Assembly: GCA_022702705.1 (NCBI GenBank)
Contig: CM040430.1
Span: forward strand, 76,387,239 to 76,451,238
DNA length: 64,000 bases
Source: Papilionanthe hookeriana x Papilionanthe teres
Taxonomy: Eukaryota; Streptophyta; Magnoliopsida; Asparagales; Orchidaceae
Direction of reading: 5' to 3'
Shown piece by piece: positions 61,987 to 64,000 of this stretch. The position numbers and the translations under genes are program-made. Position 1 is the stretch's first letter, and each line of letters starts with the position of its first letter. A model generated the notes under the pieces. That model did no database searches. It worked only from the letters and a program-made list of their open reading frames with translations, and had not been told where the DNA came from.

Positions 61987-62813
61987 CTGTGTGTGCGTGC
62001 ACGTGCTTTTACCCTCTATATAAAACATGCACGGTTCTTCTCACTAGAAAAAGAAAAAAAGTGTCCTTCTCCTCTATGTTGTTCTATAGGTCTTTCTCCT
62101 TGATGCTTTCAATTTCAATAATATCTCTATTAGATTTCCCAGATATTGGACTATGTCAGAATTGACATATCGATGGTCTGTATGCATCCTTTGGATAATG
62201 AATTTAGTCTCGCGTTCAATTTCTATAGTTCACACTTATATTTCTTCATTTCTTTACAAACTTGTGTTCATTACAAGAAACCTGTATAACAAAGGCAAGG
62301 CAAGGTTTCTGAATAACAATGACAGATATAACACTTTATCTTGATCAACATGAATAAGGGGTCCATTGCAACAGCAAAAGTATGCCACCCAAATTGACTT
62401 CATAAGCATATGCCACCAGAGTGATGTTAATTTGATGAGGTTATAACTGATATGACCATTAACTCATATTCATGTATCTAGTATAAAAATTTTAAAAAGG
62501 AAAAACAATGATTCTGTATATCATGAAATAGCATACGAAGAGGGACTCAGATATGACACCTTTCCAAGAATTGCATTATGATGAATTAATGCAGTCGGAT
62601 GAATTGAGCCAGTTTCCTCTCTTCCAACTTCAGCAATGTCTGAAAGCAAAAACAAAAGCTAACTAAAAAAAAAAAAAGAAGCAAGAATTCAAAAGATCAA
62701 TTCTTGTGGTCCCAATAGGTAGAACTACTACCTCCATGAACTCTGCGAAAGAGTAACGGGAAGGAGGCTCCACTCAATATTGAAAGGTGTTGAAGAGCTC
62801 TTGAGGAAATCAT
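15800..62813 (-). CDS. LPXA: LPXA, plant UDP-N-acetylglucosamine O-acyltransferase, 7 exons seen, 3' end outside window
   Basis: LpxA moves a hydroxyacyl chain from acyl carrier protein to UDP-GlcNAc, the first step of lipid A synthesis; plants keep this pathway in mitochondria. Seven exons (62732-62813, 62560-62639, 52588-52712, 21166-21274, 16168-16260, 15981-16097, 15800-15883) join with consistent phases and GT-AG borders into 230 residues without a stop. Features in order: a basic presequence (residues 1-27), then a left-handed beta-helix with imperfect hexapeptide repeats from SIHPTALIHHNAILGK onward, GNTELG, CNNVIGYHAVVG, GDNNDIREFTSIHR, the catalytic HIAHD (its second His matches E. 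coli His125), LLAGHV and HQFCHIGSYSFIGGGSV. The family is usually about 300-340 residues in plants, so about 100 C-terminal residues (the QDVPKY region and the helical domain) are missing from view. The identity is recognised from family motifs; the gene looks functional. No competing identity fits. Confidence 0.93.
15981..16097 (-). CDS. LPXA: LPXA exon 6 (catalytic histidine)
   Basis: The acceptor is ATTTATCAG and the donor GAG/GTAGTT. The 39 codons include VIGDGNLIMGSCHIAHDC, KVGNNNIFANNTLLAGHV and VIE. The second His of HIAHD corresponds to the general base His125 of E. coli LpxA, and the His of LAGH to another conserved active-site residue. The phase is 0 at both ends. Intron 6 (15884-15980) is 97 bp. 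Confidence 0.94.
16168..16260 (-). CDS. LPXA: LPXA exon 5 (substrate-binding loop region)
   Basis: The acceptor is GTCTTTTAG and the donor ACG/GTATTT. The 31 codons read VGDECFLVVGDNNDIRE, then FTSIHRSSKSSDTT. G-x-N-N-x-I-R-E-x-x-x-I-H-R is a strongly conserved LpxA signature (N-x-I-R-E-x-x-x-I-x-R in bacteria). The phase is 0 at both ends. A 70-bp intron (16098-16167) separates it from exon 6. Confidence 0.93.
18434..18570. repeat. Short direct repeat (about 47 bp, period 88 bp)
   Basis: AAAATATAATTAAAGCAAAG plus the following GTGGTTACAACTCACACTG segment recurs 88 bp downstream with few changes (18434-18480 and 18522-18568). It may mark a small tandem duplication. Confidence 0.7.
18631..18676. 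repeat. Perfect 20-bp inverted repeat with 6-base loop
   Basis: The arm ATTTCAACTTGATTGATTAA (18631-18650) is exactly complementary to 18657-18676. It is AT-rich, lies inside intron 4, and would form a stable hairpin in RNA of either strand. It could be the core of a small foldback element. Confidence 0.85.
19630..20350 (+). mobile_element. Possible solo or partial LTR with GC-rich tandem motif
   Basis: This GC-rich block in an AT-rich intron carries a repeated GACGTTTTTGCG(C/T)(C/T)CG motif (19865-19905) and repeated GGCGCC-type strings. It is followed by TTTTTTCACGTTAAATTCTC and a T-rich tail, which resembles the R/U5 part of plant copia LTRs. No target duplication or internal domain was found, so both boundaries and identity are tentative. 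Confidence 0.4.
21166..21274 (-). CDS. LPXA: LPXA exon 4 (beta-helix coils)
   Basis: The chosen acceptor is TTAGACAG (21277-21275), because it alone fits the two-base phase left by exon 3; a TTAG acceptor four bases earlier would break the frame. The exon reads S, then GAIVGADLPGQTIIG, CNNVIGYHAVVG and VKCQDLKYK, ending AAG before the donor GTTGGT. G-x-x-N-x-I-G-x-H-A-V-V-G is typical of LpxA. The junction region VLSGAIVG looks one residue shorter than the form I recall for the family (VLMTGAVVG), so transcript evidence for this junction would be useful. Confidence 0.9.
21699..21956 (+). repeat. 5' LTR of the split copia
   Basis: It is homologous to 36994-37259. Both contain a GGTTTTCCTA.TATGGAC-like string, a CGGCTATCCAAGATC string, a CATCTTGATTTGTGTTT string and a GGATTCCCTA.ATATATGTAC string. 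It ends just before the primer binding site. Confidence 0.8.
21957..21969 (+). promoter_or_regulatory. Primer binding site of copia (initiator tRNA-Met type)
   Basis: TTGTATCAGAGCC differs by one base from TGGTATCAGAGCC, the site complementary to plant initiator tRNA-Met that lies next to 5' LTRs. Its position directly after the LTR supports it. Confidence 0.8.
22380..22472. repeat. GGC-rich simple repeat
   Basis: This is an irregular run of GGC, GAC and GGG triplets in the leader/gag region of the split copia. It opens spurious Arg-, Pro- or Ala-rich ORFs on both strands. It is the most GC-rich point of the window. Confidence 0.95.
22965..23650 (+). pseudogene. Copia integrase fragment
   Basis: Translation across frames gives ETPQxNGTTKRKNKYLHEV, then SIIFSHNIATDFWRDTAL, TYLINKMSSRILGF, and later FYSPITEKYYKSKDAKFFEN and EHQFW. 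This is the C-terminal half of the copia integrase core plus the GKGY-like tail (TPQQNG...ERKN, the FW..A...A.YLINR motif, CY.P..K....DV.F.E). One stop sits in the TPQ-NG motif and there are frameshifts. Confidence 0.85.
24649..24947. repeat. 60-bp tandem array in LTR copy A (about 5 units)
   Basis: Each unit contains AGGCTTCCTAGATTTTAGG, a GCACACCCTA segment and a GAGAGTCCATCTACCTAAT segment. The same array with more units is in copy C. Confidence 0.9.
25357..25430. repeat. (TA)n microsatellite
   Basis: About 36 TA repeats lie within LTR copy A. They cause the Tyr-Ile repeat ORFs at this place. Confidence 0.97.
26640..27275 (+). pseudogene. Gene-like fragment between LTR copies A and B, unidentified
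   Basis: After a CT-rich leader, an ATG at 26660 opens a 70-residue frame beginning MDSTLAPDSSSHSVLP that ends where ATTACGCCC meets GTAAGA, a strong splice donor. A pyrimidine-rich acceptor (AATTGCAATAG, near 26978-26988) follows. Further on (27050-27270) a frame with three stops reads ICAKVYKFVGRL and, later, VPNYQDELDVILVILSSTN and LLKNFGETLVGMNGLCFTVP, which has the composition of a real protein. I do not recognise the product. It could be a captured host-gene piece or LTR-derived noise. Confidence 0.35.
27440..30576 (+). mobile_element. Long-LTR family copy B (5' end unclear)
   Basis: A long T/G-rich segment (27440-28640) has recurring TTACTTGCT(C/T)TTTAGAAGC and AAACTTACAAATGCTGATTT motifs. 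It is followed by sequence homologous to copy A in its last kilobase, including the GAGGTAGTTCG(C/T)CTAGC region near 29790 and the GTCACC.AGGTT.CC region near 30045. It ends about 30576, directly before copia reverse transcriptase sequence. It lacks the 60-bp array. Confidence 0.55.
30577..31455 (+). pseudogene. Copia reverse transcriptase end and RNase H, part 1
   Basis: Translated pieces include ALIVYVDD, KMLVAEFEIK, MEVARSMKGIVISQRKYI, GIIGCKPAETSMKSN, YERLVEKIHL, VEVYTDTS and LTDRRSTTCYCTYVW. This is the copia reverse transcriptase and RNase H order. Several stops and frameshifts are present. The frame stops at ATGTC, where the solo LTR C begins, and resumes at 36915. Confidence 0.88.
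31856..32100. repeat. 130-bp tandem duplication in solo LTR C
   Basis: GACCCCGGAAGATGAAACGG and the following 100 bp recur as GACCCCGGATGACGAAATGG, with diverged but alignable downstream parts, including TTGCTATAATTCC/TTGCTATGATTCC. Confidence 0.8.
32520..32545 (+). promoter_or_regulatory. Possible LTR TATA box
   Basis: CTGCCTATAAAACCCTAG lies after a C-rich upstream part of LTR C and before a purine-rich leader. It has the form and place of a retrotransposon promoter. Activity is not shown. Confidence 0.5.
33140..33183. repeat. (CT)n microsatellite
   Basis: About 22 CT repeats lie within solo LTR C. Confidence 0.97.
34889..35252. repeat. 60-bp tandem array in LTR copy C (about 6 units)
   Basis: It has the same unit as at 24649-24947 (TAGGCTTCCTAGATTTTTAG, then a CACCCTAGGTGAGAGCCCATC-like segment). 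The copy number differs between the two LTR copies. Confidence 0.9.
36819..36861. repeat. (TA)n microsatellite
   Basis: About 21 TA repeats lie near the 3' end of LTR C. Copies A and B lack a long run at the corresponding site, so it expanded within this copy. Confidence 0.95.
36915..36993 (+). pseudogene. Copia RNase H end, part 2 (after the solo LTR)
   Basis: Reading through the restored site gives KPIANV/FTKALPLSTFSKFDTQ and LGIYNIYE, the usual copia C-terminus (A-D-x-x-T-K-A-L-P...F...L-G-x-x-x-I-Y). The 3' LTR follows. Confidence 0.85.
36994..37259 (+). repeat. 3' LTR of the split copia
   Basis: It is homologous to 21699-21956 and lies directly after the copia C-terminus. It ends TTCTACA, followed by CTATT, the duplicated target. 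Confidence 0.75.
38620..39463 (-). repeat. LTR-like repeat, inverted left copy
   Basis: About 850 bp is the reverse complement of 43935-44810. Shared strings include GAACATCC/TTCTTTCAACCCAAATAAAT, GAAGCCCC.CAGCT and GAGAGGGTGGG. On the minus strand it begins TGTAG. It contains a 22-bp perfect-type internal duplication (GATGGGCTGGTGGAAACTTG, 38952-38996). Confidence 0.7.
39464..43070 (+). mobile_element. Ty3/gypsy internal region, decayed
   Basis: The order is gag, protease, reverse transcriptase, RNase H, integrase. Pieces include KVEFEQLMVKCDI and LTLADVTKLAI (gag), a KCHQC zinc-knuckle remnant (39838), LVLIPMRDVMKEKE (end of protease), GLPPMGDVEHIIDFDP and NRHAYRMRPKK (reverse transcriptase start), FSKINLHSGYHQI, then SLPNFNHIFKVDCDASNV, GIGALLSQNG and the TNEFILYLDHEALK stretch (RNase H), CHIAKTEIHKTGLYTPFLVP with PWIDASMDLVVGLP (integrase), and FNVVDHSPDRE near the C-terminus. 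Many stops are present, and the catalytic YxDD-type motif region is degraded. No primer site was found at the left edge. Confidence 0.85.
43570..43862 (-). pseudogene. RNase H-like (RVT_3) fragment of a LINE
   Basis: The minus strand reads TPLGWIKANVDRVLTSSRLA, then GIGLAVGEEK, a HSHPWDSSQVELEATLFF stretch and MERDSVNIIN. This is the RNase H-like domain often found at the end of plant L1 polyproteins or as separate proteins (G-W-x-K-x-N-x-D, then E-L-x-A, then E-x-D). The first Asp and the ELEA Glu are kept. It is isolated and short. Confidence 0.65.
43935..44810 (+). repeat. LTR-like repeat, right copy
   Basis: It is the inverted partner of 38620-39463. It begins TGTGTTTTAG and contains GGGTGGGTTTCCCTTCCTTG and GGCATTCCCCTAAAATTAGG. 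The (AAT)n tract follows it. Its orientation agrees with the gypsy element to its left, whereas the left copy is reversed. Confidence 0.65.
44894..44937. repeat. (AAT)n microsatellite
   Basis: About 14 ATA/AAT repeats with one AAC variant. Confidence 0.95.
46395..46600. repeat. 66-bp tandem array in LTR copy D (about 3 units)
   Basis: GCAGTAAATGTGCAGTAAAG and the rest of the unit begin near 46399, 46465 and 46531. A 66-bp period keeps frame, so the minus strand shows a repeated 22-residue pattern (YCFPLLHIYC); this is a composition effect. Confidence 0.85.
48060..48415. repeat. Tandem array of about 88 bp in LTR copy D
   Basis: Units carry AAAACCGAGCAGCTAACAGG, then a GACACCAAACCGAGCCCCCA segment and a GCTCAAAACAGAGCCAGCAC segment. 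There are three fuller units and one shortened unit. It is the minus-strand counterpart of the T/G-rich parts of copies A-C. Confidence 0.85.
50580..51560 (+). pseudogene. Gypsy-like gag, broken
   Basis: A coiled-coil-like start (VMAVMKLDNLEKKLEEVGQL) is followed by KLKMSIFNRG and, after a frame change, RAERYFAINWQDGEEKLIAV, GIFLEGKALAWFQ, SWKEFKDYLLEHFR and QKGDLY. This is the retrotransposon gag domain (W..RAE.YF......E....A...L.G.A..WFQ....W..F...L..RF). Stops and frameshifts interrupt it, and the zinc knuckle is not clear. Confidence 0.8.
52588..52712 (-). CDS. LPXA: LPXA exon 3 (beta-helix coils)
   Basis: The acceptor is CATTTGCAG and the donor is CTAAG/GTGATT. The 41 codons plus two bases read RVSVGPFCTVGSAVKIGD, then ACQLLAGSHVMGNTELGN, ending in NCSVL. 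G-P-F-C-x-V-G-x-x-x-x-I-G and S-H-V-x-G-N-T-E-L-G are LpxA hexapeptide coils. The two trailing bases AG pair with the first base of exon 4 to give Ser. The exon is isolated between introns of 9.8 kb and 31.3 kb. Confidence 0.92.
53060..53440 (-). pseudogene. Copia GAG-pre-integrase remnant
   Basis: The minus strand reads IWHQCLGHPIIKPQQPSPKT and then KQVNYALHAT. W-H-x-x-L-G-H-P is the signature of the GAG-pre-integrase domain of copia polyproteins. One stop precedes the Lys-rich end. Sequence up to about 54560 may be the matching gag on the same strand, but I cannot show it. Confidence 0.65.
54697..54757. repeat. 21-bp tandem repeat (about 3 units)
   Basis: AAATTTATAAATTCTAATTC recurs with a 21-bp period in an AT-rich stretch. 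Confidence 0.9.
56499..56705. repeat. 115-bp tandem duplication
   Basis: AATTTAAAGCTATTTCAAA through to the TTTCATTTATT.CAACTC end (about 92 bp) is repeated after 115 bp with high identity (56499-56590, 56614-56705). Confidence 0.9.
58804..58816 (+). promoter_or_regulatory. Primer binding site (initiator tRNA-Met)
   Basis: TGGTATCAGAGCC is an exact match to the plant initiator tRNA-Met primer site and sits two bases after the LTR end. Confidence 0.9.
59330..60060 (+). pseudogene. Gypsy gag, broken
   Basis: VKIDLLDFDGRMDPDKFIKW with LQTIEQVVEYKS opens the gag domain. Later pieces (EFNQLILNYELVEPKAYTIA, YLGKLKLAINNVV) continue it in other frames, and a knuckle remnant FFKCHDLGTITSNCL lies near 59985. 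Stops and frameshifts are frequent. Confidence 0.8.
60310..60680 (+). pseudogene. Gypsy pol remnant (reverse transcriptase start, integrase end)
   Basis: PPNIPVYLMRPAEYDK and ENIRLCVVSGLIIPQKNGF resemble the start of gypsy reverse transcriptase (Y-R-M-x-P-x-E, then P.L.V.KK.G), followed almost at once by MDISIEFVVGLPQINK and FVIVVAERFRKF, which resemble integrase (D-I-S-x-D-F-V-x-G-L-P). The two are joined by a deletion. Confidence 0.65.
61400..61910 (+). pseudogene. Copia reverse transcriptase fragment
   Basis: Broken frames give VDDIILIENN, EIEIKDFGGFFCMKITRATK, TLDILRETSTIGCIPINT and QVYKEMYHVLVENSPTFLNA. This matches copia reverse transcriptase from the YVDD motif to the start of RNase H (V-D-D, F.M.D.G....G......G..., LD.L...G...C.P..TP, Y..LVG.L.YL). 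No LTR is seen; the (TA)n tract cuts it. Confidence 0.7.
61916..61982. repeat. (TA)n microsatellite
   Basis: About 33 TA repeats at the 3' edge of the copia fragment. Confidence 0.97.
62560..62639 (-). CDS. LPXA: LPXA exon 2 (start of beta-helix)
   Basis: Acceptor TTTTTGCTTTCAG precedes the exon, which completes an Asp codon and continues IAEVGREETG, then SIHPTALIHHNAILGK, and ends at AAG before the donor GTGTCA. The segment H-P-T-A-x-x-H-x-N-A-x-L-G-K is the characteristic first coil of LpxA. It ends in phase 0 and is followed by a 9,847-bp intron. Confidence 0.92.
62732..62813 (-). CDS. LPXA: LPXA exon 1 (mitochondrial presequence)
   Basis: The exon encodes 27 codons plus one base. It begins ATG ATT TCC TCA AGA and ends at GGAG followed by the donor GTAGTA. 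The peptide starts MISSRALQHLS and ends LLFRRVHG; it has several Arg, Ser and Leu and no acidic residue, as expected for a mitochondrial targeting sequence. This start is chosen because an in-frame TGA lies 21 bases upstream (62834-62832) and no ATG lies between them. It joins exon 2 through an Asp codon split G/AC, across a 92-bp intron (62640-62731). Confidence 0.85.
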
Positions 62814-62826
62814 GGCACCACCTCGA

Positions 62827-62835
62827 CTACTTCAT
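62827..62835 (-). promoter_or_regulatory. Possible two-codon upstream ORF in the LPXA leader
   Basis: ATG AAG TAG lies 19 bases before the LPXA start codon. If this stretch is transcribed it is a minimal uORF (Met-Lys-stop). The transcription start is unknown, so this is only positional. Confidence 0.3.
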
Positions 62836-63262
62836 TTAGAAGAAACAAAATATGTATGCATTCAATATTCTCAGATAAGGACTTACGATCAAAAAATTCT
62901 TATAACTAGTTGAATGACAAGATTAAATCAACTAGTAGGTCAACAATAGAATAGCATCTTGATATTCAAATCCTCATAAAATATTCTACACCATTAGCGC
63001 AAAATGATAGAATATTAGAAAAAAAAAGAAAGAAATTCTTTTGATCATAGTGGTTAACTTTTCAACTAAAATACCGAAAGAATACATTATCACATAAAAT
63101 TCCATCAGGATTAATAGGATTGAATTTTGAATTATGATGCATAGCATAAACATAAAAAGAAATATAGATCCAACATAAAGAAAAACAACACCTTAAAATC
63201 AATTTCATAAGATATATAAACCAAAACATGGACAAATAATTCAACCATTTCTTAACATTAAA
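62836..63262 (-). promoter_or_regulatory. LPXA upstream region between start codon and RTE LINE
   Basis: This is AT-rich sequence between the LPXA coding start and the 3' tail of the LINE at 63263. The promoter and 5' leader presumably lie here or beyond the LINE. I see no convincing TATA box or known operator, so the assignment is by position only. Confidence 0.3.
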
Positions 63263-64000
63263 GCAACAACAACAACAAGCCTTTATCCCACTAAGCGGGG
63301 TTGGCTATATGAATCATTTTTCTCCATTGCGTCCAATTGTGCTGTATTTTCATTTTATTCTAATAAAATAAGATCATTTTTTATACAATAAGCCCAAATC
63401 TTTTAAGGTCTATCTCTACCTTTCTTAACATAAATCGAATCTAAAACATTTACTCTCTCAACAGGATCATCAAATGGTAGACATTTATGTGAACAAACCA
63501 TCTAAGACGAATCTCTCTCACCTTGTCAGCAACTGGAACTACAGCAACCATATCACGGATATATGCCTACTAACGTGAAGCTAACCTAAGAATCATTAAG
63601 CAATTTGTCTCTACGTGACATGCCACTCATCCACCTAAGCATTCTCATCTCAGCAACACTTAACTTTGTTTTATGCTTTTCTTTCAAAAGCAAAAATTCT
63701 GCGCCATAGAGCATTGCAGGTCTCACCACCCATCTTATAGAATTTTCCTTTTAGTCTAAGCGGCACTTTCCTATCACACAATAGGGCCGATGCCTTCCTC
63801 CACTTTAGCCAACCAATTTGAATTCTAATAATAACATCCCCATCAATATCACCATCACATTGAACAATAAACCCAAGATATCTAAACACTCACACTTTTT
63901 AATGATTTGACCACCCATAGTTAAAACTCTGCCACTAGAACTACTACTAGTAAAACTACACTCCATGTATTCAGTTTTAGATCTACTCAAACGAAGGCTT
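63263..64000 (-). mobile_element. RTE-type LINE, 3' part, continuing past the window
   Basis: From the right edge the minus strand reads SRSKTEYMECSF, FRYLGFIVQCDGDIDGDV, IRIQIGWLKWRKASALLCDR, KVPLRLKGKFYKM and further C-terminal reverse transcriptase, then ends AGCCAACCCCGCTTAGTGGG plus ATAAAGGCTTG and (TTG)n (63263-63277). This is the same family and 3' terminus as 10935-11445. It lies in the same orientation as LPXA, about 450 bp upstream of its start codon. Frameshifts are present. Confidence 0.85.

Larger units (their letters stand above)
52713..62559 (-). other. LPXA: LPXA intron 2 (9.8 kb)
   Basis: It separates exons 2 and 3 in phase 0. It contains a minus-strand copia remnant, two small tandem repeats, a decayed gypsy with both LTRs, a copia reverse transcriptase piece and a (TA)n tract. 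The stretches 54760-56498, 56706-58320, 60946-61400 and 61983-62559 are AT-rich and show nothing I can name. Confidence 0.85.

Overview
The window is plant nuclear DNA, most likely from a flowering plant with a repeat-rich genome. The evidence is a split gene with GT-AG introns whose product matches plant mitochondrial LpxA, together with plant-type Ty1/copia, Ty3/gypsy, L1, RTE and PIF/Harbinger-like elements and long dinucleotide microsatellites. I cannot name the species. Nothing here is prokaryotic.

One host gene dominates. Seven exons on the minus strand (62813 down to 15800) join in frame, without a stop, into 230 residues of LPXA, the UDP-N-acetylglucosamine O-acyltransferase that opens the lipid-A-like pathway of plant mitochondria. 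The coding sequence in view is 690 bp but is spread over 47 kb. Introns 1, 5 and 6 are 70-97 bp. Intron 2 is 9.8 kb, intron 3 is 31.3 kb, intron 4 is 4.9 kb and intron 7 is at least 15.8 kb. The C-terminal third, about 100 residues, is not visible and should lie beyond position 1. All other recognisable features are transposons or repeats inside these introns, or just upstream of the gene.

Layout from left to right. Positions 1-15799 are intron 7: a higher-order tandem repeat (two 3.5-kb units, each holding three monomers of about 930 bp) interrupted by two Harbinger-like elements in opposite orientation, then an RTE 3' end, an 82-bp minisatellite and an L1 5' end with a broken ORF1. Positions 15800-16260 hold exons 7, 6 and 5. 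Intron 4 (16261-21165) holds a 20-bp hairpin and a possible LTR. Exon 4 is at 21166-21274. Intron 3 (21275-52587) holds a copia element split by copies of an unusually long LTR (one a clean 5.46-kb solo LTR with a target-site duplication), a decayed gypsy between inverted LTR-like repeats, and a gag-only gypsy-like element whose 5' LTR is interrupted by an inverted 4.49-kb solo LTR of the same long family. Exon 3 is at 52588-52712. Intron 2 (52713-62559) holds copia and gypsy remnants. Exons 2 and 1 are at 62560-62813, and an RTE LINE begins 450 bp upstream.

In introns 2 and 3 most retroelements lie antisense to LPXA. The gene itself looks intact, and its size comes from successive nested insertions that can be ordered by target-site duplications.
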